Assembly: GCA_001898165.1 (NCBI GenBank)
Contig: MKTD01000037.1
Coordinates: forward strand, 1-61,574
DNA from: Bacteroidia bacterium 43-41
GTDB taxonomy: Bacteria > Bacteroidota > Bacteroidia > Bacteroidales > Dysgonomonadaceae
Direction: 5' to 3'
Length of the DNA stretch: 61,574 bases
Part shown: positions 1 to 8,569 of the stretch, piece by piece
Layout of the letters: each line of letters starts with the position of its first letter
How positions within the stretch are numbered: the first letter of the stretch is position 1
Translations under genes and position numbers: made by a program
The notes under the pieces: generated by a model
The model's database searches: none
What the model was told of the DNA's origin: nothing
Seen by the model: only the letters and a program-made list of their open reading frames with translations

Positions 1-8
1 CGAAAAAG

Positions 9-224
9 GTGGCACACATAGACCGAAATCACTGGCACAAATCAAACCGTTTTATCCACATAGCTATAATTATTCTACAACAAATTTTTTACTTGCTGCT
101 AAGTGCTGGTATAATTTCTTATGAAACAATAGGCAATTATGCCTTGCCATCAAATATAACAGGATTAGTGGCTTGGTTATTGATAGGATTATTTTTTGTT
201 AAACTATATAAAAATCAAAAGTAA
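9..224 (+). CDS. Small two-segment membrane protein, possibly 5'-truncated by the window edge
   Basis: Read from a GTG at 9 this gives about 71 residues. The frame stays open back to the left edge, so it may be the end of a longer gene. Two hydrophobic stretches are visible, roughly residues 16-38 and 48-66 (LVAWLLIGLFFVKLY in the second), followed by a short basic tail. The stop TAA ends one base before the ATG of the next small membrane protein, so the two are probably co-transcribed. I do not recognise a family; a small accessory membrane protein is all the sequence supports. Confidence 0.5.
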   Translation: MAHIDRNHWHKSNRFIHIAIIILQQIFYLLLSAGIISYETIGNYALPSNITGLVAWLLIGLFFVKLYKNQK

Positions 225-225
225 A

Positions 226-552
226 ATGGAAGATAACATAAATAAGGCTTTGGGGATCGATAAAATGCAACAGCCACAAGCAGAAAAAAATATAGATATT
301 AAGGTAGGTGTTGAAAAAACTTTAATTCAAACTGCGAATTTTATATTAACCGTTGGTATTATTGCTTCAGTTATAATGCTTTTCACGATTGTATTTCCAG
401 AGGTGGATTACACTGAAAGAAAGTTTAGTATGACTGGTTTTCTTATTACCGTTGGAACATGCGTTTCATCTATTGCCACATGGGCTGTTTTCAGAGTTAT
501 TAGCAATATATCAATAAATCTATTTGAAATTAAGAGTACAATAAAAAAATAA
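226..552 (+). CDS. Small membrane protein, unknown family
   Basis: About 108 residues. The ATG at 226 is preferred over an in-frame start at 196, because the latter would overlap the previous gene and add a basic leader. The N-terminal 40 residues are polar. Two hydrophobic segments follow (about residues 45-68, with TVGIIASVIMLFTIVF, and 78-103), separated by a charged loop, and then a lysine-rich end. It follows the 9-224 gene after a single base, which suggests one transcript. No family recognised and no catalytic motif seen. The 130 bases downstream are AT-rich and contain no gene. Confidence 0.55.
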   Translation: MEDNINKALGIDKMQQPQAEKNIDIKVGVEKTLIQTANFILTVGIIASVIMLFTIVFPEVDYTERKFSMTGFLITVGTCVSSIATWAVFRVISNISINLFEIKSTIKK

Positions 553-682
553 TACTATTCTAGATAGTTTAATAATAAGAAATTTCACGTTCTGTTATTT
601 TGTATATTTTCCCATTTTCATACGTATTCCTTTCATACCATTTTATTTCACTTTATTAGTGGAAAATAAGGGCTATTTTAAC

Positions 683-721
683 AAAAAAAGCGAGAAGTAC
701 AGGATTGCACCAACTCGCTTT
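683..721 (-). terminator. Intrinsic terminator of the tRNA-Val transcript
   Basis: AAAGCGAG at 687-694 pairs with CTCGCTTT at 714-721. Read on the minus strand the stem is followed by a run of T (bases 683-689 are A on the plus strand). It lies about 40 bases downstream of the tRNA 3' end. Confidence 0.7.
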
Positions 722-759
722 ATGCTTTTATTCTGCTGTTAAACAGCTCTTTAACTCGG

Positions 760-834
760 TGGGCGTTGACGGATTCGAACCGCCGACCCTCTGCTTGTAA
801 GGCAGATGCTCTGAACCAGCTGAGCTAAACGCCC
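760..834 (-). tRNA. tRNA-Val (anticodon TAC)
   Basis: The minus strand folds as a full cloverleaf. The acceptor stem is GGGCGTT paired with AACGCCC. The D arm is followed by an anticodon stem TCTGC/GCAGA with loop CTTACAA, which places TAC at positions 34-36 and so reads valine codons. The T arm contains GGTTCGAATCC. The discriminator base is A at 760. The next bases read CCG, so the 3' CCA is not fully encoded and would be completed by the CCA-adding enzyme at 17793. It has its own promoter and terminator, so it appears to be a single-tRNA transcript. Confidence 0.95.
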
Positions 835-890
835 GATTACTTTTCCTGCTTTTTGTCCGCTCCCGGAGGTTGCTTTCTGAAAAAGTGATG

Positions 891-921
891 CAAAGATAAG
901 TTGTTTTTAGTTTGCTGCAAA
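891..921 (-). promoter_or_regulatory. Promoter of tRNA-Val
   Basis: Minus strand: TTTG (918-921), exactly 19 bases, then TATCTTTG (891-898). This is a full match to the Bacteroidota housekeeping promoter TTTG-N19-TAnnTTTG, about 57 bases upstream of the mature tRNA 5' end. Confidence 0.75.
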
Positions 922-972
922 ATATTTCGCAAATATTTTTCATAAATATTTTTACGGCACTGTAATTATCAC

Positions 973-980
973 TACTTTTG
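973..980 (+). promoter_or_regulatory. Promoter -7 element for purB
   Basis: TACTTTTG fits TAnnTTTG. A T-rich stretch about 20 bases upstream is a weak -33 element. It lies about 130 bases upstream of the purB start and divergent from the tRNA-Val promoter. Confidence 0.5.
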
Positions 981-1110
981 TACTCTCGATTGAATGAAAG
1001 ATTGAAAATTATTGATTCGGCAAGTACTGAAAATCAAAACATGATGAATGGAGCAGGGTAGGAAGCGATTTTTCGCCTGCTTCGAAATCTGTAAAACCAA
1101 TGCGTTAACA

Positions 1111-2454
1111 ATGAAACTCGACGAACTTTCCGCCATTTCTCCCATCGACGGACGATATAGGGACAAGACCCGCGAATTGGCTCTCTATTTCTCGGAATAT
1201 GCACTGATAAAATACCGCACGCAAGTAGAGGTGGAATATTTTATCTCGCTTTGTGAATTGGGAATTTCTCCGCTTGATAAAGTGGATAAATCTGTTTTTG
1301 GCGTTTTGAGAAAGATCGTAGAAAACTTTTCGGAGCAGGATGCACAACGGATCAAAGAGATTGAGAAGGTAACCAATCATGACGTTAAAGCGGTAGAATA
1401 TTTTCTGAAGGAAAAATTTGATGAACTGCATCTCGAAGCGTTCAAAGAGTTCATCCACTTCGGACTCACATCGCAAGACATCAACAATACGGCTACGCCG
1501 ATGATGTGGAAAGATGCGCTGCAGAAAACTTACGTCCCGCAACTGGAGGATTTAATTTCTTTGCTCGGCAAATTTGCCGAAGAGTGGAAAGATATACCTA
1601 TGTTGGCGCGCACACACGGACAACCGGCATCTCCCACACGGCTGGGAAAGGAGATAAAGGTTTTTGAGTACCGGCTGAGGAACCAAACTGAAGTATTGAA
1701 ACGTATTCCGGCGAAAGCCAAGTTTGGCGGGGCGACAGGCAACTTCAACGCTCATCGTGTAGCTTACCCACATATCGATTGGAAAGGTTTTGGAAACAGT
1801 TTCTTATCGGATAAACTGGGATTGGTGCGCGAGGAATATACCACGCAAATATCCAATTACGATACGTTGGCGGCTTCCTTTGATGCCCTGAAACGGATCA
1901 ACACCATTCTCACCGATTTTACGCGCGATATGTGGCAGTACATATCCATGGAATATTTTAAGCAACGTATCAAAGAAGGTGAAGTAGGCTCATCGGCAAT
2001 GCCACATAAGGTAAACCCCATCGATTTTGAAAATGCCGAAGGTAATTTGGGCATTGCCAATGCTTTACTGGAGCATCTGGCGGCTAAACTCCCGATTTCG
2101 AGGCTGCAGAGGGATTTGACCGATTCAACGGTAATCCGTAACATAGGAATGCCGCTGGCACACGGATTAATTGCGATTAAAAGCACAACAAAAGGGCTGC
2201 ATAAATTGTTGTTAAATGAGGAGGCCATAGAACGGGATCTGGAAAATAACTGGGCTGTGGTGGCAGAAGGGATTCAAACCATACTGCGCCGGGAGGGTTA
2301 TCCAAAACCTTATGAAGCACTGAAAGCTTTAACACGTACAAATCAACACATAACGGAAGAAAGTATTTCGAACTTCATTGATACATTAAATGTAAACGAA
2401 GAAATAAAAAAAGAACTAAAGGCAATTTCGCCAAGAAACTATACAGGAGTCTGA
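1111..2454 (+). CDS. purB: Adenylosuccinate lyase
   Basis: Catalyses two fumarate-releasing steps in purine synthesis: SAICAR to AICAR, and adenylosuccinate to AMP. Cytosolic homotetramer of the fumarase/aspartase superfamily. At 447 residues it has the usual size. The start at 1111 gives the family-typical N-terminus MKLDELSAISPIDGRYRDK; an in-frame ATG 63 bases upstream would add a non-homologous leader. The family signature SSAMPHKVNPIDFENAEGN lies near residue 295 and contains the flexible catalytic loop. TSQDINNTA (about 118-126) and ARTHGQPASP (about 168) are the other conserved active-site strings. First gene of a plus-strand housekeeping run with rluB, asnS and lepA. Confidence 0.97.
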   Translation: MKLDELSAISPIDGRYRDKTRELALYFSEYALIKYRTQVEVEYFISLCELGISPLDKVDKSVFGVLRKIVENFSEQDAQRIKEIEKVTNHDVKAVEYFLKEKFDELHLEAFKEFIHFGLTSQDINNTATPMMWKDALQKTYVPQLEDLISLLGKFAEEWKDIPMLARTHGQPASPTRLGKEIKVFEYRLRNQTEVLKRIPAKAKFGGATGNFNAHRVAYPHIDWKGFGNSFLSDKLGLVREEYTTQISNYDTLAASFDALKRINTILTDFTRDMWQYISMEYFKQRIKEGEVGSSAMPHKVNPIDFENAEGNLGIANALLEHLAAKLPISRLQRDLTDSTVIRNIGMPLAHGLIAIKSTTKGLHKLLLNEEAIERDLENNWAVVAEGIQTILRREGYPKPYEALKALTRTNQHITEESISNFIDTLNVNEEIKKELKAISPRNYTGV

Positions 2455-2653
2455 TAAAAGTTATTCGATTGTAATTCAATGGATAATATTCTTTACGCTG
2501 TTGAAAACATCAACGACATAACGAATAATGCGAACGAAATGAATAAATATCATAGGAAATGACGCGAAGCGAATGCTAATTGGTAAATGTTTTAGGTAAT
2601 TATTTAAAAAAAAACCGTGAGGTTATTGAAAATTAAAAATTTTAAAAAGAAAA

Positions 2654-3754
2654 ATGGCAACTAACAACAACGATTCGCGACCCGGCCGGAGTTATGGCAA
2701 CGCGAACAATGAGAGACACTCTTCTTCAAACAGGAATTACAACGTCGAAAGAAGACCACAACGTGAAGATGGCAACTATCGCCCATCGTATGAAGAGAAC
2801 TACAACAGAAACTACGAAAGCAATCCGAACAACCCTGAAGGAGGCAGAAAACGTCGCCCGAGAGTGGGTGAGAGGGTTTCTTCGGGAGGTCAAGGTCATG
2901 GCGGAGGATACGGTAACGCGCCGGGCAGGAGCCGGAACGCACAGCCTGTGAGCCAAGGCTCGCAAGGCCAGAAAAAACTCGTTAAAAAGAAAAAAATATT
3001 TAAGCAGATTAAATACAAGGAAAATGCCGATCCAACAGCACCTATCCGCCTCAATAAATATTTGGCAAATGCCGGAGTTTGTTCGCGTCGTGAAGCCGAT
3101 GAATTTATTCAGGCAGGCGTTGTGAAGGTGAATGGTGAGACAGTTACCGAACTGGGTACGAAAATTACCCGTGCCGATGAGGTGATCTTCAACGATCAGC
3201 CGGTAACGCTGGAAAGCAAGGTCTATGTGTTGCTGAACAAGCCAAAAGGATTTGTTACCACCACCGATGATCCGGAAAACCGGAAAACAGTCATGGACCT
3301 GGTAAAAGCAGCCTGTAAAGAGCGGATTTATCCCGTAGGCCGTCTCGACAGAGCCACTACCGGAGTGTTGCTTTTAACAAACGATGGAGATCTGGCATCG
3401 AAACTTACGCACCCCAAGTATGAAAAACGTAAAATCTATCAGGTCTGGTTGGATAAACCGGTGGCTATGGAGCACATGCAAGCTATTGCCGACGGCATTG
3501 AACTGGAAGATGGCGAGATTCACGCCGATGCCATCAGTTACGTTACCGAGGAAGACCTGAGCCAGATAGGTATTGAAATTCACTCGGGAAAAAATCGTGT
3601 TGTACGCCGAGTCTTCGAGAAATTGGGCTATCGGGTGTTGAAGCTCGACAGGGTATATTTTGCCGGGCTGACAAAGAAAAACCTGTCGCGCGGAAAATGG
3701 CGTTATCTAACAGAGAAAGAGGTGAATATGCTAAGGATGGGGGCGTTTGATTAA
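2654..3754 (+). CDS. rluB: Ribosomal large-subunit pseudouridine synthase, RluB/RsuA family, with long disordered N-terminus
   Basis: Converts a uridine in ribosomal RNA to pseudouridine. Residues 1 to about 125 are low-complexity and rich in Asn, Arg, Gly, Ser and Tyr, followed by a short lysine-rich stretch; this is a disordered RNA-binding-like extension. Then comes an S4 domain (about 130-180, beginning IRLNKYLANAGVCSRREAD) and the RsuA-type catalytic domain, with GRLDRATTGVLLLT near residue 230 carrying the catalytic Asp. The C-terminal motif IHSGKNRVVRRVFE is typical of the family. RluB, RluE and RluF are hard to separate from sequence; RluB is the usual assignment in Bacteroidota. About 200 bases separate it from purB and contain nothing evident. 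Confidence 0.85.
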   Translation: MATNNNDSRPGRSYGNANNERHSSSNRNYNVERRPQREDGNYRPSYEENYNRNYESNPNNPEGGRKRRPRVGERVSSGGQGHGGGYGNAPGRSRNAQPVSQGSQGQKKLVKKKKIFKQIKYKENADPTAPIRLNKYLANAGVCSRREADEFIQAGVVKVNGETVTELGTKITRADEVIFNDQPVTLESKVYVLLNKPKGFVTTTDDPENRKTVMDLVKAACKERIYPVGRLDRATTGVLLLTNDGDLASKLTHPKYEKRKIYQVWLDKPVAMEHMQAIADGIELEDGEIHADAISYVTEEDLSQIGIEIHSGKNRVVRRVFEKLGYRVLKLDRVYFAGLTKKNLSRGKWRYLTEKEVNMLRMGAFD

Positions 3755-3804
3755 CCGATTGGCGAAAAAGAATCAAAAATATAAAGGAATATTTAAAATC
3801 ATAT

Positions 3805-3833
3805 TCCCATGAATCTCCAAGAGATTCATGGGA
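3805..3833 (+). promoter_or_regulatory. Perfect 12-13 bp hairpin directly upstream of the asnS ribosome binding site
   Basis: CCCATGAATCTC (3806-3817) and GAGATTCATGGG (3821-3832) are exact reverse complements around the three-base loop CAA, with one more T-A pair at 3805/3833. No T-run follows, so it is not an ordinary terminator. AGGAG at 3836-3840 begins three bases after the stem, and the asnS ATG is at 3845. Confidence 0.7.
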
Positions 3834-3844
3834 TTAGGAGTAAT

Positions 3845-5242
3845 ATGAAACAACTGGAAAGAACAACGATTGCCGATGCATTAAAATCGGCACAAACCGG
3901 AAAAGAGATAAACGTAAAAGGATGGGTGCGTACCCGCCGTGGAAATAAAAACGTGAGTTTTGTAGCGTTAAACGATGGGACAACGATAAATAATATTCAG
4001 GTAGTCATAGACATAGCTCTGTTTGGTGAAGAATATCTTAAGCCTATCACTACGGGAGCCTGCCTGAGTGTGAACGGCAAATTGGTGGAATCGCAAGGGC
4101 AGGGACAATCCATAGAAATTCAGGCTGTTGAGGTTGAAATTTACGGAACGGCAGATCCGGCAACTTATCCGTTGCAAAAGAAAGGACACTCGCTGGAATT
4201 CCTTCGTGAGATAGCCCACCTGCGCCCAAGGACAAATACATTCGGAGCCGTTTTCCGTATGCGTCATCATATGTCGTACGCCATTCACAAGTACTTCAAC
4301 GATCGGGGATTTTACTATTTCCATACGCCCCTCATCACGGCTTCCGATGCCGAAGGTGCCGGTTCTATGTTCGAGGTTACCACATTAGATATAAACAATC
4401 CTCCCAAAACAGAAGAAGGCAAAATTGATTTCTCCAATGATTTCTTCGGACGGCAAACCAATCTTACGGTTTCCGGTCAACTCGAAGGCGAACTCGGTGC
4501 GATGGCTCTCGGATCCATTTATACATTCGGCCCTACTTTTCGTGCCGAAAACTCCAATACGCCGCGACACCTTGCCGAGTTTTGGATGATTGAACCGGAA
4601 GTGGCGTTCAATGATATTACCGATAACATGAACCTGGCGGAAGATTTCCTGAAATACCTTGTCCAATATGCGTTGGATAATTGTATGGAAGACATTGAGT
4701 TCCTGGCAAAGATGTACGACAACGAATTGATCGACCGCTTGAGATTTGTGGTGGACAACGATTTTGTGCGCCTTACCTATACCGAAGGCGTGAAGATTCT
4801 GGAAGAATCGGGGCATAACTTTGAGTTTCCCGTGTACTGGGGTGCCGACCTACAATCGGAGCACGAACGATACTTGGTGGAAAAACATTTCAAGTGTCCG
4901 GTAATTCTTACCGATTACCCCAAGGAGATAAAATCGTTTTACATGAAGCAGAACGAAGACGGTAAAACTGTTCGGGCAATGGATGTCCTTTTCCCGAAAA
5001 TTGGTGAGATCATCGGTGGATCGGAACGCGAAGAAAACTACGACAAACTTATGCGGCGTGTAGAAGAAACGGGTATGCGTATCAACTCGATTTGGTGGTA
5101 CCTGGAAATCCGTAAATTCGGCACGGCACCACATGCCGGGTTTGGCCTTGGTTTTGAGCGATTGATGCTTTTCGTTACCGGAATGACGAATATCCGCGAC
5201 GTCATCCCGTTCCCGAGAACGCCCAATAACGCAGATTTTTAA
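3845..5242 (+). CDS. asnS: Asparagine--tRNA ligase
   Basis: Charges tRNA-Asn with asparagine; cytosolic class IIb synthetase of 465 residues, the usual length. The start at 3845 is supported by AGGAG at 3836-3840 and by the family-like N-terminus [13 protein letters not shown]; an in-frame ATG at 3809 lies inside the hairpin. An N-terminal OB-fold (about 1-110, with [17 protein letters not shown]) is followed by the class II core. Motif 2 is [17 protein letters not shown] near residue 235 and motif 3 is [15 protein letters not shown] near the C-terminus. Having AsnRS suggests direct charging rather than the transamidation route for Asn-tRNA. Confidence 0.97.
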   Translation: MKQLERTTIADALKSAQTGKEINVKGWVRTRRGNKNVSFVALNDGTTINNIQVVIDIALFGEEYLKPITTGACLSVNGKLVESQGQGQSIEIQAVEVEIYGTADPATYPLQKKGHSLEFLREIAHLRPRTNTFGAVFRMRHHMSYAIHKYFNDRGFYYFHTPLITASDAEGAGSMFEVTTLDINNPPKTEEGKIDFSNDFFGRQTNLTVSGQLEGELGAMALGSIYTFGPTFRAENSNTPRHLAEFWMIEPEVAFNDITDNMNLAEDFLKYLVQYALDNCMEDIEFLAKMYDNELIDRLRFVVDNDFVRLTYTEGVKILEESGHNFEFPVYWGADLQSEHERYLVEKHFKCPVILTDYPKEIKSFYMKQNEDGKTVRAMDVLFPKIGEIIGGSEREENYDKLMRRVEETGMRINSIWWYLEIRKFGTAPHAGFGLGFERLMLFVTGMTNIRDVIPFPRTPNNADF

Positions 5243-5256
5243 GAATTGATTTTTAA

Positions 5257-7044
5257 ATGAAAAATATACGCAATTTTTGCATCATAGCTCATATCGATCA
5301 CGGAAAGAGTACGCTTGCCGACCGGTTGCTTGAGTTTACCAAAACCATTGACAGCAAGGACCTGCAGGCGCAGGTACTCGACAGCATGGATCTGGAACGC
5401 GAGCGCGGGATTACGATAAAGAGTACCGCTGTTCAGATGGATTATGAGTACGATGGCGAAAAATACATATTAAACTTGATTGACACTCCGGGACACGTGG
5501 ACTTTTCGTACGAAGTTTCCCGATCCATCGCCGCCTGCGAAGGTGCTTTGCTCATTGTGGACGCAGCGCAGGGAATTCAGGCGCAAACCATTTCCAACGT
5601 TTACATGGCTATTGAGCATGACCTGGAAATTATTCCCATCATCAATAAAATAGATCTGGAAAGTGCAATGCCGGACGAAGTGGAAGATCAGATTGTGGAA
5701 CTTCTCGGCTGCCCGCGTACCGATATTCTTCGCGCAAGCGGAAAGACCGGAATAGGAATTGAAGAGATCCTTGCTGCGGTAATTGAGCGTGTTCCTGCAC
5801 CGGCAGGCGATCCGGATGCTCCGCTTCAGGCGTTGATTTTCGATTCTGTCTTTAATCCGTTCCGGGGAATCATCGCTTACTTCAAAATTGTGAACGGCAG
5901 CATTGCCAAAGGTGACATGGTGAAATTTGTAAATACCGGAAAAGAATACGATGCCGACGAGGTGGGTATTCTCCGTCTCGGCATGGAGCCTCGCCAAAGG
6001 GTTGAATGCGGCGACGTAGGGTATATTATTTCGGGAATTAAAACTTCGAAGGAGGTAAAAGTGGGTGATACCATTACGCACGTAAAAAATCCGTGCGACA
6101 AAGCCATTGCCGGTTTCGAAGAAGTGAAGCCGATGGTTTTTGCCGGTGTTTATCCCATTGAAAGTGAGGATTTCGAAAATTTGCGTGCATCGCTTGAAAA
6201 GTTGCAGCTGAACGATGCTTCGCTTACGTTTCAACCCGAATCGTCGGTGGCTCTGGGATTCGGTTTCCGTTGTGGTTTTCTCGGATTGCTGCACATGGAA
6301 ATCATTCAGGAGCGCCTGGAACGCGAATTCGATATGGATGTGATTACAACCGTTCCCAATGTTTCGTACAAGGTATATGACAAAAAAGGGAATATGAAGG
6401 AAGTGCACAATCCTGCCGGATTACCCGATCCTACACTCATTGAGCATATCGACGAGCCCTATATTCGTTCATCCATCATTACAAGCACTGCTTATATCGG
6501 CCCGATAATGACCCTCTGCCTTGGCAAACGCGGCATTCTCATCAAACAGGAATATATTTCGGGAGACAGGGTTGAGATTATTTTCGATTTGCCGTTGGGT
6601 GAAATTGTTATCGATTTTTATGATAAACTGAAAAGCATTTCAAAAGGGTATGCGTCGTTCGATTATCATATTCACGATTTCAGGCCTTCCAAACTGGTTA
6701 AACTCGACATCCTGCTCAACGGAGAGCCGGTGGATGCGCTTTCTACGCTTACTCACGCCGATAATGCGCAATCTTTCGGACGCAGGATGTGTGAAAAACT
6801 GAAAGAGTTGATCCCCCGTCAGCAGTTCGATATCGCCATTCAGGCGGCAATCGGGGCTAAGATTATTGCCCGGGAAACTGTAAAGGCTGTTCGTAAAGAC
6901 GTTACCGCTAAATGTTATGGTGGAGATATTTCCCGTAAACGCAAACTGCTTGAAAAACAAAAGGAGGGGAAAAAGCGTATGAAGCAGGTAGGCAACGTGG
7001 AAGTTCCGCAAAAAGCGTTTTTAGCAGTATTGAAGCTCGACTAA
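5257..7044 (+). CDS. lepA: Elongation factor 4 (LepA), ribosomal back-translocase GTPase
   Basis: Ribosome-bound translational GTPase that remodels stalled or mis-translocated ribosomes. 595 residues, standard length. G1 is [15 protein letters not shown] (residues about 11-25); switch I is [10 protein letters not shown]3 is DTPGHVDF with the catalytic His intact, unlike the EF-G paralogue at 31480; G4 is NKIDL. The EF-G-like domains II, III and V and the LepA-specific C-terminal domain follow, ending [12 protein letters not shown]. It starts 14 bases after asnS, so the two are probably co-transcribed. Confidence 0.97.
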   Translation: MKNIRNFCIIAHIDHGKSTLADRLLEFTKTIDSKDLQAQVLDSMDLERERGITIKSTAVQMDYEYDGEKYILNLIDTPGHVDFSYEVSRSIAACEGALLIVDAAQGIQAQTISNVYMAIEHDLEIIPIINKIDLESAMPDEVEDQIVELLGCPRTDILRASGKTGIGIEEILAAVIERVPAPAGDPDAPLQALIFDSVFNPFRGIIAYFKIVNGSIAKGDMVKFVNTGKEYDADEVGILRLGMEPRQRVECGDVGYIISGIKTSKEVKVGDTITHVKNPCDKAIAGFEEVKPMVFAGVYPIESEDFENLRASLEKLQLNDASLTFQPESSVALGFGFRCGFLGLLHMEIIQERLEREFDMDVITTVPNVSYKVYDKKGNMKEVHNPAGLPDPTLIEHIDEPYIRSSIITSTAYIGPIMTLCLGKRGILIKQEYISGDRVEIIFDLPLGEIVIDFYDKLKSISKGYASFDYHIHDFRPSKLVKLDILLNGEPVDALSTLTHADNAQSFGRRMCEKLKELIPRQQFDIAIQAAIGAKIIARETVKAVRKDVTAKCYGGDISRKRKLLEKQKEGKKRMKQVGNVEVPQKAFLAVLKLD

Positions 7045-7069
7045 GAAATTGTATTCTGAACAACTCTAT

Positions 7070-7438
7070 TCAGGTGGAAGGTGTGTGTTGCATGGTTAAA
7101 TTTCCGTTATACTTTCCTCCCATTTCTATTTCAACATTATCTGCCTGAATATTGCCGTTTACGACCCCGGAGCTTTTGATGTTTAATTCCTTGCATACGA
7201 TATCTCCGAAAATGCTTCCGTAGATGATGATGCGGTCGCTTTCCAGGTTCCCGTTCACTTTGGCTTTTTCGCCAATCACAATGCCCTTGGAAAGGGATAT
7301 GTTTCCTTCAATGGTCCCGTCGATGCGTATAATGTCTTCTCCTTTAATATCGCCCTTAAATATTATACTAGTGCCAATCACAGTTTCTATCGGTTGTGAT
7401 TCAATAGAATGGTTGCTTCTATTTTTACTGCTTCTCAT
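7070..7438 (-). CDS. Bactofilin (polymer-forming cytoskeletal protein)
   Basis: A 122-residue bactofilin. A short polar N-terminal tail (about 1-25) precedes a right-handed beta-helix (about 26-115) with regular alternation of short hydrophobic strands and Gly/Asn turns, for example IRIDGTIEGNIS and KVNGNLESDRIIIYGS. Members polymerise without nucleotide into membrane-associated filaments that position cell-wall enzymes. It begins 10 bases after the M23 peptidase gene on the same strand; pairing of bactofilin with an M23 peptidase is known from cell-shape systems in other bacteria, so a role in localised wall editing is likely. Confidence 0.9.
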   Translation of the reverse strand: MRSSKNRSNHSIESQPIETVIGTSIIFKGDIKGEDIIRIDGTIEGNISLSKGIVIGEKAKVNGNLESDRIIIYGSIFGDIVCKELNIKSSGVVNGNIQADNVEIEMGGKYNGNLTMQHTPST

Positions 7439-7448
7439 TTGATATTCA

Positions 7449-8270
7449 TTAATGGAAATTCAAGTAGTCGTCCGGATTCATCTTCTCATCGTTTTTGATG
7501 ATCTCATAGTGCAGATGTGGCCCCGAGCTTCGTCCCGTACTCCCAAGCTTGCCGATAACCTGTCCGCATTCCACTTCTTCACCTTCCTGAACAGTTATTT
7601 CCGATAAATGGCCGTAGAGTGTTTTCAATCCATTTTCGTGTTTTACAACCACACATTTTCCATATCCTCCGTGCCATCCTGCAAATTCTACCGTACCGTT
7701 TGCAGTTGTTTTAACCGAAGAGCCTCTTTCTCCTTTGATATCAATTCCGGAATGATATTCTGCGCCGTAACCCGTGAACGGATTTCTTCTGTAACCGAAT
7801 TTTGAGATGATGTTGTCCGATAGGGTAGGATTTCCGATGGGAGCGTTTTTTAAGGTTTTCTCTAAATTATCGAGTTGTTCTTTGTAAAAATCCGCCAGTT
7901 CATTTATTTTCACCGCCTCTATATTTTCCGGGCCGCCCATATTTTCGAAATTAATCTGGACCAATCCCCTTGCTTTCAGAAGTTCATTTATCCGGACAAT
8001 GCTTTCATCAATCGATTGAAAGGCCTGTTGTGCTTTTGGAACGTTAATGAGGTTTTTTATTTTATTTGCCTTAGCTATATCATTTTGATAAATCTCGCTT
8101 GTTTTGTGGAATATTGTTAAACCTAATGCGGTAATCAGGCAAACAATAATAAGCACGACAACGGCTAAATATTTTTTCCAATGCAGAAGTATCCCCGTTG
8201 GAACAAGAAGGGTCTTATTTCTTTTTCCTTCGGTATTGATAATCAGAATGGATGTTTTACGACTACGCAT
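7449..8270 (-). CDS. Membrane-anchored M23 family metallopeptidase
   Basis: 273 residues from the ATG at 8270; a start 24 bases upstream is possible but adds nothing recognisable. A basic N-terminus and one transmembrane helix (about residues 32-54, YLAVVVLIIVCLITALGL) anchor it in the inner membrane. A coiled-coil-like region of about 90 residues follows, then a C-terminal LytM/M23 domain with the zinc motifs HSGIDIKG (H and D) and HLHYEI (HxH). The catalytic residues look intact, so it probably cuts peptidoglycan cross-links, guided by the bactofilin encoded next. The order, peptidase then bactofilin, suggests one transcript. Confidence 0.9.
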   Translation of the reverse strand: MRSRKTSILIINTEGKRNKTLLVPTGILLHWKKYLAVVVLIIVCLITALGLTIFHKTSEIYQNDIAKANKIKNLINVPKAQQAFQSIDESIVRINELLKARGLVQINFENMGGPENIEAVKINELADFYKEQLDNLEKTLKNAPIGNPTLSDNIISKFGYRRNPFTGYGAEYHSGIDIKGERGSSVKTTANGTVEFAGWHGGYGKCVVVKHENGLKTLYGHLSEITVQEGEEVECGQVIGKLGSTGRSSGPHLHYEIIKNDEKMNPDDYLNFH

Positions 8271-8305
8271 GTTGATTTTCCGGAAATAACACAACGATAC
8301 GATTG

Positions 8306-8313
8306 CAAAGATA
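8306..8313 (-). promoter_or_regulatory. Promoter -7 element for the M23-bactofilin operon
   Basis: Minus-strand TATCTTTG, a full match to TAnnTTTG, 35 bases upstream of the M23 ATG. No clear -33 TTTG is present at the expected distance. Confidence 0.5.
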
Positions 8314-8412
8314 ATTTTTTTTTGAGAAGAATATGTTTTTTCGTGTAAAAAAATGCAAATTACATCAAAGTAGCTTTTATTTTAGCGAAAAAGACAATCA
8401 GGAATTTTATCT

Positions 8413-8476
8413 GTTGCGTCGTAAAAGTTCGCTTCCCGGCTACGACAACCGGGGAACGGTGGATTACGACACAAAC
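8413..8476. other. Compact two-tier stem-loop in the gap between the M23 and btuG units
   Basis: GTCGTAA (8418-8424) pairs with TTACGAC (8464-8470), extended outward by TTG/CAA with one mismatch. Inside, GTTC (8427-8430) pairs with GAAC (8454-8457) and CCCGG (8435-8439) with CCGGG (8449-8453). A further TACGAC at 8441-8446 could compete for the same GTCGTA, giving two exclusive pairings. It lies outside both predicted transcripts. Function unknown. Confidence 0.4.
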
Positions 8477-8493
8477 ACCCAAAACCGGTAACT

Positions 8494-8533
8494 AAAAAAG
8501 AAAGGCATTCCAAGTGATCAGAATACCTTTCTT
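8494..8533 (-). terminator. Intrinsic terminator of the btuB-btuG transcript
   Basis: AAGAAAGGCATTC (8498-8510) pairs, with one mismatch, with GAATACCTTTCTT (8521-8533). On the minus strand the stem runs into six T residues (8494-8499). It lies about 36 bases after the btuG stop. Confidence 0.75.
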
Positions 8534-8569
8534 ACCAAAATATAAATAATGAGTATTAACGAAAGGAAC

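Noticed and set aside
1048-1110. Longer N-terminus for PurB
   Set aside because: The 21 added residues match nothing in the family; the ATG at 1111 gives the expected N-terminus.
5470-6408. 312-residue open frame on the minus strand inside lepA
   Set aside because: It is a shadow of lepA: the plus-strand frame gives a full-length conserved GTPase with all G motifs, whereas the antisense frame shows no motif.
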